NCBI RefSeq assembly: GCF_015209585.1
Contig: NZ_JADEYR010000004.1
Coordinates: forward strand, 160,531 to 224,530
Length of the DNA: 64,000 nt
Origin: Brachybacterium epidermidis
GTDB taxonomy: Bacteria > Actinomycetota > Actinomycetes > Actinomycetales > Dermabacteraceae
Reading direction: 5' to 3'
Of this stretch, positions 11,364 to 19,856 are shown piece by piece. Made by a program: the position numbers and the translations under genes. Under the pieces are notes generated by a model. That model did not search any database and was not told the DNA's origin. It worked only from the letters and a program-made list of their open reading frames with translations. Every line of letters begins with the position of its first letter. The first letter of the stretch is position 1.

Positions 11364-13445
11364 GTGTCGCAGAGTGTCTATGTCGCCAGCCCGGAGGGAA
11401 TGACAGGGAAGTCGATGGTGGCTTTCGGTCTTCTCGAAGCCCTCGCATCCCAGTCCGACCGCGTCGGGGTGTTCCGACCGGTCGTCAAGGCCGATCGGGC
11501 GCGTGACTACGCGGTCGACCTGCTGACCCGGCATCCCGCCGTGGACCAGTCGTACGAGGACGCCATCGGCGTGGACTACCAGCTGATGCTCTCGGACCCG
11601 GACAAGGCGCACGAGCAGATCCTGCGCCACTACCGCGAGCTCGCCGAGCGCTACTCGATGCTCGTCGTGCTGGGCTCGGACTACGACGACCTGGCCAACC
11701 CTGCCGAGCTCTCCTTCAACGCGGAGGTCGCGGCGAACCTGGGTGCCTCCGTGGTGCTGGTGCTGTCCGGGCTGGACCGCAGCCCCGAGCAGATCGGGGC
11801 GCTCGCCTCGGTGTCCCTGGGCGAGTTCGCCGGGCACCACGCCCCGCCGATCGCCGTGGTGGTCAACCGTGCGGATCCCGACTCGCTCACGCAGATCCAC
11901 GAGACCGTGGCCGCGAAGGCCCAGGGCGGCATCGTCGCGGTGATCCCGGAGAGCCCGGTCATCATGGCCCCCACCGTGGGGGAGCTCAAGGAGGCCGTCG
12001 GCGGCAGCCTGCTGCAGGGCAACCCCGAGTGGTTGGGGCGCGTGGCCATCGGCACCGTGGTGGCCGCGATGAGCCTGCCCAACGTGCTGAACCGCCTCAC
12101 GGAGAACTGCACCGTCGTCGCCCCCGGCGACCGGTTCGACCTGCTGCCCGGGCTACTGATGGCTCAGCAGTCGGGCACGTTCCCCTCGCTGTCCTCGATC
12201 GTGCTGACCGGGGGCTACGAGATCCCGGAGGAGGTCACGCGGCTGCTCAGCGGCGTCCAGCAGGACCTCCCGGTGATCGCCACCGACCTGTCCACCTTCG
12301 AGACCGCCGTGCAGGTGGCCAAGACCCGTGGCCGCCTCCAGGCCAGCAGCCCGCAGAAGCTGGACGCCGCCCGCCGTGCCGTGGCCGAGCACCTGCCCAC
12401 GCCCACCCTGCTGAAGGCCCTCGAGGTCAACCGCAGCGAAGTGGTCACCCCGATGATGTTCGAGTTCGAGCTGCTGGCCCGTGCCCGCGGCGAGAAGAAG
12501 CGGATCGTGCTGCCCGAGGGCGATGAGCCCCGCATCCTCGCCGCCGCCGAGGCGATCCTGGCCCGCGGCGTGGCGGATCTGATCCTGCTGGGCGACGAGA
12601 ACGCGATCCGGGCCAAGGCCTCCCAGCTGGGCCACGACATCTCCGAAGCCCGCGTGGTCTCCCCCCAGGATCCGGAGCTGCTGGAGAAGTACTCCGCGGA
12701 GTACGCACGCCTGCGCGCCAAGAAGGGCGTGACCATCGAGCAGGCCCGCGAGAAGGTGCAGGACGTCTCCTACTTCGGCACCATGATGGTGCAGATGGGC
12801 GAGGCCGACGGCATGGTCTCCGGGGCGGTCCATTCCACCGCCCACACGATCCGCCCCTCCTTCGAGATCATCAAGACCAAGCCGGGCGCGAAGATCGTCT
12901 CCTCCGTGTTCCTGATGGCCCTGCACGACCGGGTGCTGGTGTACGGCGACTGCGCGGTGAACCCTGACCCCACCGCCGAGCAGCTGGCCGACATCGCGGT
13001 CCAGTCCGCCGCCACCGCGGAGCAGTTCGGCATCGACCCGAGGGTCGCGATGCTCTCCTACTCCACCGGCACCTCCGGGACCGGCGCCGACGTGGACAAG
13101 GTGCGCGAGGCCACCGAGATCGTGCGCGGGGAGAACCCCGAGCTCGACGTCGAGGGCCCCATCCAGTACGACGCCGCGGTGGACGTCTCGGTCGCCAAGA
13201 CCAAGCTGCCCGAGTCCTCCGTGGCCGGCCGTGCCACCGTGTTCGTCTTCCCGGACCTCAACACCGGCAACAACACCTACAAGGCCGTGCAGCGCTCCGC
13301 CGGGGCGATCGCCATCGGCCCGGTGCTGCAGGGCCTGAACAAGCCGGTCAACGACCTCTCCCGCGGCGCGCTGGTGGACGACATCATCAACACCGTGGTC
13401 ATCACCGCCATCCAGGCGCAGGCCGAGTCCACCGCTGCACACTGA
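11364..13445 (+). CDS. pta: phosphate acetyltransferase
   Basis: It interconverts acetyl-CoA and acetyl phosphate in the acetate overflow/activation pathway with ackA. The ~693-residue protein is the long three-domain form: an N-terminal P-loop-like domain (SPEGMTGKS), a central DRTGG domain and a C-terminal PTA_PTB catalytic domain of about 330 residues (SGAVHSTAHTIRPSFEII and SYSTGTSGTG are recognisable). Two GTG starts exist, 11355 and 11364. I chose 11364 because TATTGT ends 7 nt before it, fitting a leaderless message, and GGGAG abuts the start too closely to act as an SD. ackA follows after 125 bp. Confidence 0.95.
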   Translation: MSQSVYVASPEGMTGKSMVAFGLLEALASQSDRVGVFRPVVKADRARDYAVDLLTRHPAVDQSYEDAIGVDYQLMLSDPDKAHEQILRHYRELAERYSMLVVLGSDYDDLANPAELSFNAEVAANLGASVVLVLSGLDRSPEQIGALASVSLGEFAGHHAPPIAVVVNRADPDSLTQIHETVAAKAQGGIVAVIPESPVIMAPTVGELKEAVGGSLLQGNPEWLGRVAIGTVVAAMSLPNVLNRLTENCTVVAPGDRFDLLPGLLMAQQSGTFPSLSSIVLTGGYEIPEEVTRLLSGVQQDLPVIATDLSTFETAVQVAKTRGRLQASSPQKLDAARRAVAEHLPTPTLLKALEVNRSEVVTPMMFEFELLARARGEKKRIVLPEGDEPRILAAAEAILARGVADLILLGDENAIRAKASQLGHDISEARVVSPQDPELLEKYSAEYARLRAKKGVTIEQAREKVQDVSYFGTMMVQMGEADGMVSGAVHSTAHTIRPSFEIIKTKPGAKIVSSVFLMALHDRVLVYGDCAVNPDPTAEQLADIAVQSAATAEQFGIDPRVAMLSYSTGTSGTGADVDKVREATEIVRGENPELDVEGPIQYDAAVDVSVAKTKLPESSVAGRATVFVFPDLNTGNNTYKAVQRSAGAIAIGPVLQGLNKPVNDLSRGALVDDIINTVVITAIQAQAESTAAH

Positions 13446-13570
13446 CCCGCCACCGGGCGGCCATCCACTGTCGCCCTCGGGCCCCGCGCAGGTGTGCCGA
13501 CACCATCGTCGGTGCCCCCGGCCGCGCCCCGACCGACACCGACCTCCCACAGACCAGGAGACACCACCCC

Positions 13571-14791
13571 ATGAACGCCACGCCCGCCGATCCCCGCGTC
13601 CTCGTGATCAACTCCGGCTCCTCGTCCCTGAAGTTCCAGCTGCTCTCCCCTGCCGATGGCACCGTGGACGCCACCGGGATCGTGGAGCGGATCGGCCTGG
13701 ACATGGGCGCTGCGCGCATCACCGCCGGGGAGCAGGAGTCCACCTTCGCCGGTCCGGTCCCGGACCACGTGGAGGCGATGAGGATCGTGGAGCAGCTGTT
13801 CGGCGAGGTGGGACTGTCCCTCACGGACGATCGCATCATGGCCGTGGGTCACCGCGTGGTGCAGGGCGGTGCGCGCTTCGACGGCCCCACCCTGGTCGAT
13901 GACGACGTCCGCCAGGACGTGTACGAGCTGGGCCGCCTGGCCCCGCTGCACAACTACGCGGCGGTGGACGGCATCGACGGTGCGCGCAAGCTGCTGCCCG
14001 AGGTCCCCCACGTGGTCGTGTTCGACACCTCGTTCTTCACCGCACTGCCCGATTCCGCGGCCACCTACGCGCTGGCCAAGGACTTCGCCCAGCAGTACAG
14101 GGTGCGCCGCTACGGCGCCCACGGCACCAGCCACCGGTACGTCTCCGAGACGGTCTCCGCGTACCTGGCCGAGCAGGGCAAGGACGTCTCCGACCTGCGG
14201 CAGATCGTGCTGCACCTGGGCAACGGGGCCTCCGCCTCCGCCATCCGCGGTGGTGTCCCGCAGGACACCTCGATGGGCCTGACCCCGCTGGAGGGACTGG
14301 TGATGGGCACCCGCACCGGTGACATCGACCCCTCCGTGTACATCCACCTGCACCGCCAGGCGGGCCTGAGCGCCGACGAGATCGACACCATCCTCAACAA
14401 GCGCTCCGGCATGCTGGGGCTGTGCGGCATGAGCGACTTCCGCGACATCACCGCGGCGGTCGACGCGGGTGACGAGACCGCGAGGCTGGCACTGGACGTG
14501 TACGTGCACCGCCTGCGCAAGTACATCGGCTCCTACGCCTTCGTGCTGGGCGGCGTGGACACCATCGCCTTCACCGCCGGCATCGGCGAGAACGTGTGGC
14601 AAGTGCGCGAGCAGGCCCTGGCCGACCTCGAGGGCTTCGGCATCGAACTGGACCTGGAGAAGAACCGCGAGCGCTCCAAGCAGCTGCGCGTGATCTCGAC
14701 CCCCGAGAGCGCCGTGACGGTGCTGGTGGTCCCCACGGATGAGGAGCTGGCGATCGCCCAGCAGGCTGCGGAGGTCGCCGCCGCTCTCTGA
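13571..14791 (+). CDS. ackA: acetate kinase
   Basis: It phosphorylates acetate with ATP, or makes ATP from acetyl phosphate, completing the Pta-AckA route. The 406-residue length matches the family. Motifs visible are the ASKHA phosphate loop NSGSSSLK at 14-21, GHRVVQGG near residue 97, the AHGTSHRYVS substrate loop, LHLGNGASASAI, and FTAGIGENVW near the C-terminus. The ATG follows AGGAG (ACCAGGAGACACC). No promoter is evident in the 125-bp gap to pta, so it is probably co-transcribed. Confidence 0.97.
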   Translation: MNATPADPRVLVINSGSSSLKFQLLSPADGTVDATGIVERIGLDMGAARITAGEQESTFAGPVPDHVEAMRIVEQLFGEVGLSLTDDRIMAVGHRVVQGGARFDGPTLVDDDVRQDVYELGRLAPLHNYAAVDGIDGARKLLPEVPHVVVFDTSFFTALPDSAATYALAKDFAQQYRVRRYGAHGTSHRYVSETVSAYLAEQGKDVSDLRQIVLHLGNGASASAIRGGVPQDTSMGLTPLEGLVMGTRTGDIDPSVYIHLHRQAGLSADEIDTILNKRSGMLGLCGMSDFRDITAAVDAGDETARLALDVYVHRLRKYIGSYAFVLGGVDTIAFTAGIGENVWQVREQALADLEGFGIELDLEKNRERSKQLRVISTPESAVTVLVVPTDEELAIAQQAAEVAAAL

Positions 14792-15084
14792 TCACTACGA
14801 GACGGCTGCTGCGCGATCTGCCACGGCCCACCGCTACGCGGACTCCCACAGCTGGTCCTCGGCGACCTCGCTGCGCCAGCATACCGACGGCATGGGCGTC
14901 AACTATCTCGGTGTCCCCGCAGATTCTGTCAGCACCGTCACCTGTGAGGTGGAGGGCGCCGACATCGAGGTCGAGAGGGACAGCGGCGCTGGTTCTCTTG
15001 ATCTGGGGCATCATCGCCCTGGTGCGCTCCACCAGCCAGCGTTGAGCGGGCGGTGCGCGCCGGTGGGCGACGGCAGCCGGGCGA
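14792..15084 (+). pseudogene. gene-free stretch with a membrane-helix remnant
   Basis: No intact gene fits this 293-bp stretch. One rightward frame ending at the TGA near 15046 reads LVLLIWGIIALVRSTSQR, like the last helix and basic tail of a small membrane protein. The sequence just upstream in that frame is not membrane-like, and another frame carries the more protein-like VNYLGVPADSVSTVTCEVEG, so a frameshifted gene end is plausible. I cannot identify the parent gene. Confidence 0.3.
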
Positions 15085-15648
15085 TCAGCGTTCGATGCGC
15101 GACAGCAGCCCGGTGCGGATCCCCGGGTACTCCTCCCGCAGGATGCTGAAGTACGCCGCGTCGGCGATGGTGCCGTCGGCGGCAGTGCGGAACCTGCGCA
15201 GCGTGCCCTCGTAGGTCGCTCCCAGTCGTAGGATCGCCCGGCGCGAGCGCTCGTTGCGGCTGTCGCAGCGCAGAGCCACGCGGCCGACGTCAAGGGTGTC
15301 GAAGGCATGGTCCAGCAACAGCAGCTTCACCGTGGGATTCAGCGCGCCGCCCCACAGCTCCCGCGCGTAGTGTGTGTTGCCGATCTCGACCCGCAGGCGC
15401 GGCACCAGGTCGTACAGCGTGGTCCGGCCGACGACGGTGCCCTCGTGCTCCACGGCGAAGCCGTACAGCGCCGGGCGGGAGACCAGCTCGAGAAGGTGCT
15501 GGGCCATCTCCTGATCCGTGCGTGGTAGCGGCACGCTCATCCCCGACCAGATCTCCTGGTCGACGATGGCGCGGAGCGCGGGAGCGTCGTCCGGCTGCAG
15601 CGGGCGCAGGCGCACCGAGCCATGGGCGAGGGTGATGTCGTGCTGCAC
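15085..15648 (-). CDS. GNAT-family acetyltransferase, RimJ/RimL-like
   Basis: A 187-residue single-domain protein. It opens with a GSVRLRPLQPDDAPALRAIV block typical of RimJ/RimL-type N-acetyltransferases. It also has an EIGNTHYARELWGGALNPTV stretch and the LRCDSRNERSRRAILRLGA motif that binds the acetyl-CoA pyrophosphate. Family members acetylate protein N-termini, amino acids or antibiotics; the substrate here is open. The GTG at 15648 has AGGAG 5 nt upstream and matches where the fold begins; a longer frame from 15735 adds only Pro-rich sequence. Confidence 0.85.
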   Translation of the reverse strand: MQHDITLAHGSVRLRPLQPDDAPALRAIVDQEIWSGMSVPLPRTDQEMAQHLLELVSRPALYGFAVEHEGTVVGRTTLYDLVPRLRVEIGNTHYARELWGGALNPTVKLLLLDHAFDTLDVGRVALRCDSRNERSRRAILRLGATYEGTLRRFRTAADGTIADAAYFSILREEYPGIRTGLLSRIER

Positions 15649-15706
15649 GGGTGCTCCTGGTGGTTCGTGGCCGGGAAGGGAGGGCCGATGATCTGGTGGT
15701 CGCGGT

Positions 15707-15865
15707 TCAGTGCTCGCCGAGCATCTGTCCGCCATCCGGCCGGGTCCTGCCCAGCATGCGGCGGCGACGGGTGGCCTCCTGCTCCGCCTGGATCTTCTTG
15801 TGCACGCCGGCCGCCACCGCCCAGACCAGGCCGAGCCGCACCGAAAGGATCTGGAACCCCTCCAT
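15707..15865 (-). CDS. short ORF, 52 residues, hypothetical
   Basis: A leftward ORF starting MEGFQILSVRLGLVWAVAAG, with one short hydrophobic stretch, then a very basic region (ATRRRRMLGRTR) and an acidic end. A GAGG lies about 8 nt before the ATG. It starts 20 bp after the guaB3 stop on the same strand, so it could be the last gene of that transcript. I do not recognise a family; it may be a small membrane-associated protein or chance. Confidence 0.4.
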   Translation of the reverse strand: MEGFQILSVRLGLVWAVAAGVHKKIQAEQEATRRRRMLGRTRPDGGQMLGEH

Positions 15866-15885
15866 TGCTCTGCCTCGTTTCGAGC

Positions 15886-16998
15886 TCAGACGGTGGTGAC
15901 GACCTCGACCCGCTGGAACTCCTTGAGATCGAGGTAGCCGGTGGTGGCCATGGCGTGCCGCAGAGCTCCCACCATGTTGGTGGTGCCGTCGGCGGCGACC
16001 GACGGGCCGAACAGGATCTGCTCGAGCGGGCCGGCCGTGCCCACGGCCACGCGGTGGCCGCGCGTGAGCGTGGGATGGTGGGCCTCGCTTCCCCAGTGGT
16101 AGCCGCGCCCAGGAGCCTCCTCGGCGCGAGCCAGGGCCGCACCGACCATCAGGCCGTCGGCCCCGCAGGCGATGGCCTTGACCAGGTCCCCGGAGCGGCC
16201 CAGGCCGCCGTCGGCGATGACATGCACGTAGCGGCCACCGGACTCGTCCAGGTAGTCGCGGCGAGCACCGGCCACGTCGGCCACGGCGCTGGCCAGCGGC
16301 ACCGAGATGCCGAGGGTCTCGCGAGTGGTGTGGGAGGCCCCACCGCCGAAGCCGACCAGCACACCGGCAGCGCCCGTGCGCATCAGGTGCAGGGCCGCGG
16401 TGTAGGTGGCGCAGCCGCCCACGATCACGGGGACGTCCAGCTCGTAGATGAACCTCTTGAGGTTCAGCGGTTCGCGCCCGGAGGAGACGTGCTCGGCCGA
16501 GACCGTGGTGCCGCGGATGAAGAACAGGTCCACACCGGCGTCGACGACCGTCCTCCAGTGCTCCTGGGTGCGCTGGGGCGACAGGGAGCCGGCGGCGGTC
16601 ACGCCCGCGTCTCGCAGTTCGCGGATCCGGTCGCGGATCAGCTCCGCCTTGACCGGTTCGGCGTAGATCTCGCGCATCAGGGCCACCACGTCGTCGTCCG
16701 AGGCGGCGGCGATGCGGTCGTAGTAGCGGGTGGGGTCCTCGTAGCGGGTCCACAGGCCCTCGAGGTCCAGCACGCCCAGGCCGCCGAGCTTGCCCAGGGC
16801 GATCGCGGTGGCCGGGGACATGGCGGAGTCCATGGGGGCACCGAAGATGGGGATGTCGAAGTGGTAGGCGTCCATCTGCCACGCCGTGGAGACGTCCTCG
16901 GGGTCACGGGTGCGGCGGGAGGGCACCACCGCCACGTCGTCGAGGCTGTAGCTGCGTCGTCCCCGCTTGTTGCGGCCGATCTCGATCTCGCTCATCAC
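15886..16998 (-). CDS. guaB3: GuaB3-type IMP dehydrogenase-related protein
   Basis: A ~370-residue TIM-barrel protein of the IMPDH-related GuaB3 family: no CBS domains, opening SEIEIGRNKRGRRSYSLDDV, and containing IPIFGAPMDSAMSP and a DLFFIRGTTVSAEHVS loop where IMPDH has its catalytic Cys loop. GuaB3 proteins are found with a true GuaB (here at 23901-25400) in actinobacteria and have been linked to purine interconversion. The start is ambiguous among ATG 17001, GTG 16998 and ATG 16995. TAGACT lies 6 nt before GTG 16998, so a leaderless start there is favoured. Confidence 0.9.
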   Translation of the reverse strand: MMSEIEIGRNKRGRRSYSLDDVAVVPSRRTRDPEDVSTAWQMDAYHFDIPIFGAPMDSAMSPATAIALGKLGGLGVLDLEGLWTRYEDPTRYYDRIAAASDDDVVALMREIYAEPVKAELIRDRIRELRDAGVTAAGSLSPQRTQEHWRTVVDAGVDLFFIRGTTVSAEHVSSGREPLNLKRFIYELDVPVIVGGCATYTAALHLMRTGAAGVLVGFGGGASHTTRETLGISVPLASAVADVAGARRDYLDESGGRYVHVIADGGLGRSGDLVKAIACGADGLMVGAALARAEEAPGRGYHWGSEAHHPTLTRGHRVAVGTAGPLEQILFGPSVAADGTTNMVGALRHAMATTGYLDLKEFQRVEVVTTV

Positions 16999-17136
16999 CA
17001 TGCCAGTCTATCGACGCTTCGAAATCTCACAGCCGAACCGCCCCCTGCTCGCGCCGCCGGGCGATGTGCTGCTGGTGCAGGTCGGCGCGCGAGGAACGCG
17101 ACACGGCACGCGTGGTGACGACCACGAGTTCTGACT

Positions 17137-17166
17137 GTTTGACCAGAATCGTCATTCCGGTCAAAC
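17137..17166. promoter_or_regulatory. strong palindrome upstream of the hydrolase-TetR operon, probable TetR operator
   Basis: Outer arms GTTTGACC (17137-17144) and GGTCAAAC (17159-17166) are perfect, and inner arms GAAT (17146-17149) and ATTC (17154-17157) continue the symmetry. This gives 12 of 13 paired positions around a 4-nt centre. TTGACC within the left arm could itself be the -35. The TetR regulator encoded at 18050-18763 is the natural candidate to bind here; that link is inferred. Confidence 0.7.
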
Positions 17167-17207
17167 TGGTGGTGCTGGAAGGCCTCGACGGACAAGGAGC
17201 CGGGCCC

Positions 17208-18053
17208 GTGAATGACGACGATCGCAGCCGAGCACACTCGGTGACCGTGGAGCGCGCAGGGTCTCGCCTGCACGCCTGGGTCCACGGGCCCGACGGCGCA
17301 CCCCTGATCGCCCTCACGCATGGGGCCACCATGGATCACCGCATGTTCGATCCGCAGATCCCCGCGCTCACGGACGCCGGGTACCGAGTGCTGACCTGGG
17401 ACGTGCGAGGACACGGCATATCGAAGCCGTTGGGCCGCACCCCGATCACGATCGGCGACATGGCCGAGGACCTGTTCGCATTGCTGGAGCACATAGGAGT
17501 CGACGAACCGATCTGCGTGGGCGGCCAGTCACTGGGCGGGATTGTGGCACAGGAGATGGTGCTGCGCCGGCCGGGCGTCTTCAGTGCCGTGGTCATCATC
17601 GGATCCACCTGCACGACGATGCCGATACCCCGCTGGGAGCAGTGGGCTCTGCACACGTCGACGTTGTGGTTCGTCCCATGGCCGTGGGGGTTCCTCCAAC
17701 GAACCTTCGCTCGCTCCACTGCACGCACGCGAAACGTCCAGGAGTATGCGGTCGATGCCATCGGCCAGTTGTCCAAACGCGAGTTCCTGCATGTGTGGGG
17801 GGCTGTGACACGCGCGATCCGGCCCCGTCCCAACTACCTGATCGAGGTGCCGCTGCTGTTCACCCACGGCGAACACGACAGGACGGGCAACGTCGCTCGC
17901 ACGATGCCGGCATGGGCCGCACGTGACCCGCATTCGCGTTACGAGGTGATCCCCGATGCCTCGCACAACGCGAACCAGGACAACCCAGCGCGCTTCAACC
18001 AGGTGCTGCTGGAGTTTTTGACCGAGCACTATCCCGCAGGAAGCACGGCATGA
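17208..18053 (+). CDS. alpha/beta-hydrolase fold enzyme
   Basis: A 281-residue serine hydrolase of the alpha/beta fold. The oxyanion region is THGATMDHRMF, the strand-4 block is YRVLTWDVRGHGIS, the nucleophile elbow is GGQSLGG and the catalytic histidine lies in DASHNANQDNP. The substrate is unknown. The GTG at 17208 follows AAGGAG with 8 nt between; the reading frame extends upstream but the operator lies there, which argues against a longer protein. It overlaps the TetR gene by 4 bp, so the two are coupled and probably repressed together through 17137-17166. Confidence 0.85.
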   Translation: MNDDDRSRAHSVTVERAGSRLHAWVHGPDGAPLIALTHGATMDHRMFDPQIPALTDAGYRVLTWDVRGHGISKPLGRTPITIGDMAEDLFALLEHIGVDEPICVGGQSLGGIVAQEMVLRRPGVFSAVVIIGSTCTTMPIPRWEQWALHTSTLWFVPWPWGFLQRTFARSTARTRNVQEYAVDAIGQLSKREFLHVWGAVTRAIRPRPNYLIEVPLLFTHGEHDRTGNVARTMPAWAARDPHSRYEVIPDASHNANQDNPARFNQVLLEFLTEHYPAGSTA

Positions 18054-18763
18054 AGGACCGACGCGAACAGCTGCTGGAGGCCGCTGCACAACTCTTCGTC
18101 CAGCACGGCGTCCGCAAGACGAGCGTCGCGGACGTGACCCGCGCCGCGGGTGTCTCCAAGGGGTCCTTCTATCTGGAGTTCTCGTCCAAGGACGCCCTGT
18201 TCGACGAGGTGGTGCGCCACGAGTTCAGCGCCTACCTCGCCGACGCCGCGGCGCGTGTGGCGCAGGACCCAGCGGGAGGACGGCTCTCCCGCATCTACCA
18301 CCACAGCGTGCATGCGCTGCTGCACCGCGCGTTCCTGCGCTCGCTCTACACGGACACCAGCGGGGCACTGACGGGACTGCTCCACGGTCGCGGTCCGGGT
18401 CACTACCGGCCCCGCGTGCTGCTGGGCGCCGAGTTCATCGAGCAGATGCAGGCCGCCGGGCTCATCCGGGCGGATCGACGGCCCGCCGCGATCAGCCACA
18501 CCCTCAGCACACTGATGGTCGGCCCGCTGCTGTCCGAGCCTCTCTTGCGAAGCGAGGGCTCGCCTCCGCTGGCGGACACCCTGCAGGCGATCAGCTCGAT
18601 GATCACTGATTCGTACGAGTGCGCGTCCGGCGACGTCGAGGCCGGGAAGAGGGCCTTCGCTGCGCTGATCGAGGCGATGACGGAAGCCATGGGAGAAGAT
18701 CTGCCGTCGGTGGTCGCACCTCGCCCTGCGCCGGGCGAGCTCACAGGCGGAGGACACCGATGA
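18050..18763 (+). CDS. TetR-family regulator of the hydrolase operon
   Basis: A 237-residue TetR/AcrR regulator. The DNA-binding part spans residues ~8-55, with VRKTSVADVTRAAGVSKGSF and FYLEFSSKDALFDEVV at the expected positions. The rest is a helical ligand pocket. Co-transcribed behind the hydrolase with a 4-bp overlap (ATGA) and itself overlapping the following hydrolase fragment by 4 bp. It most likely binds the 30-bp palindrome upstream of the operon. The ligand is unknown. Confidence 0.9.
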   Translation: MKDRREQLLEAAAQLFVQHGVRKTSVADVTRAAGVSKGSFYLEFSSKDALFDEVVRHEFSAYLADAAARVAQDPAGGRLSRIYHHSVHALLHRAFLRSLYTDTSGALTGLLHGRGPGHYRPRVLLGAEFIEQMQAAGLIRADRRPAAISHTLSTLMVGPLLSEPLLRSEGSPPLADTLQAISSMITDSYECASGDVEAGKRAFAALIEAMTEAMGEDLPSVVAPRPAPGELTGGGHR

Positions 18764-19064
18764 TCCTGCAGCGCCCGGGCACGTCGGTCTGCTACGAGGT
18801 GAGCGGTGACGGCCCAGCGGTCGTCCTGATCCATGCCATCAGCACGGGTCGACGTATGTGGGACCGCCACGTCGCGCAGCTTCGCGCACGCTCCAGGGTG
18901 ATCACGTTCGATGCCCGCGGCGTCGGGGACTCGGGTGACCTGACCGGCACCGATCGTGTGCGGGACCAGATCGCCGACCGCTGTGCCAGCCCCGCGACTT
19001 CACCATGATCCTGCCCGAGGCGCTGGACGAAGTGGACAACAGGCAGGCCCGCCAGAACGAGTGA
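18760..19064 (+). pseudogene. truncated alpha/beta hydrolase joined to an unrelated gene tail
   Basis: Starting at ATG 18760 (4-bp overlap with the TetR gene), about 65 codons read as the N-terminus of a second alpha/beta hydrolase: VVLIHAISTGRRMWDRHV, then SRVITFDARGVGDSG. It then loses similarity and stops at 19008 before any nucleophile elbow. From about 18978 another frame reads FTMILPEALDEVDNRQARQ and stops at 19064, like the natural C-terminus of a different protein. A deletion joining two genes near 18970 explains both. The 82-residue product cannot be a functional hydrolase. Confidence 0.65.
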
Positions 19065-19092
19065 TCGGCTCGTGAACCACTACCGTTGCTCC

Positions 19093-19827
19093 ATGGACCG
19101 TAGCGACCGAGCCAAGGCGGACGACCGACGTCCGGCACTCAACCGGAGGGACCTCGCAGGCTGGGAGGCGACGGGCCCCGGGCACGCACTACTGGGCCCG
19201 TTCTCCCCCGTGTGGGCGGCGGTGCCGTCGCTGGCGGGGCTGGTGCTGGCCGTTCCCGCTGCGGCGGAGGCCTTCGGCACGGCCCCGGAGGCTCGCACCC
19301 CCGGGGACCTGGGGCCGCTGCTGCTCGCCCTGGCGCTGCTGGCCGGTGGGTACTCGCTGCTGCGCCTGATGCAGCTGGCCGTCATGGCGTCCCGATGGGA
19401 CGTGAGCCGGCAGGGTGGCATCCCGTCGAGGCGCGTGATGAGTGAGCATTCGATGCACGGCACGTGGGTGACGGGCGTCGGTGGCTCACTGCTGCTGATG
19501 GGCGCGCTGGGCGTGTGGTCCGATCTGGACGGGAAGCTGTCCGGCCTCGAGCCGGGCACGACGCTGGTGGCTGTGGGGGCGGCCGGCAGCATCGCGGCAC
19601 TGGCCCTGGCGAACTGGATCGGGCGCGCGTGGGAGGGACACACCCAGCGCCACGAGCGGGTTCAGAAGGAGGAGCGGGAGCGCCGGCTCGCAGACCCCCT
19701 GGTCCGCATCAGAGAGGCCAGTCGAGATTCACATCCGGGGTCCGACCTTCTTCCTGAGGAACTCGTCGACGTTCTCCGCCCAGGAGTGACGCCGGCTGAT
19801 CTGCCAGGCACCACACCTCGACCATGA
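19093..19827 (+). CDS. membrane protein of unknown function with a replaced C-terminus
   Basis: A 244-residue protein with four hydrophobic segments (about residues 40-60, 75-95, 130-150 and 165-183), followed by a charged stretch (ERVQKEERERRLADPL). No family recognised. TACCGT ends 6 nt before ATG 19093, which favours this leaderless start over GTG 19072. From about residue 203 onward the frame reads antisense through a copy of the exonuclease 3' end (19710-19804), so the last ~40 residues are not native and the gene is probably truncated. It may still give a stable membrane protein, because all four helices are intact. Confidence 0.6.
   Translation: MDRSDRAKADDRRPALNRRDLAGWEATGPGHALLGPFSPVWAAVPSLAGLVLAVPAAAEAFGTAPEARTPGDLGPLLLALALLAGGYSLLRLMQLAVMASRWDVSRQGGIPSRRVMSEHSMHGTWVTGVGGSLLLMGALGVWSDLDGKLSGLEPGTTLVAVGAAGSIAALALANWIGRAWEGHTQRHERVQKEERERRLADPLVRIREASRDSHPGSDLLPEELVDVLRPGVTPADLPGTTPRP
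19710..19804 (-). repeat. diverged duplicate of the exonuclease gene 3' end (left copy)
   Basis: This ~95-bp stretch matches 22460-22555 in the same orientation, with about nine mismatches and one single-base gap by hand alignment. In leftward reading it encodes SWAENVDEFLRKK, the end of the exonuclease, but the one-base gap puts its terminal DVNLDWPL in another frame. It is a non-functional fragment and marks one edge of the 19.8-22.4 kb cassette. Confidence 0.85.
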
Positions 19828-19856
19828 CTGGGGACGAGCGGCCCTCCGATCTGCCA

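Noticed and set aside
15707..16882. Leftward frame of 391 codons across guaB3
   Set aside because: All but the last 52 codons overlap guaB3 in another frame and are Arg/Pro-rich. Only the terminal short ORF (15707-15865) is kept, at low confidence.
17027..17155. Leftward ORF of 42 codons starting MTILVKQSELVVVTT
   Set aside because: It overlaps the strong palindrome and promoter region of the hydrolase operon, has no ribosome site and no family resemblance. It could be a decayed gene end, but I cannot support it.
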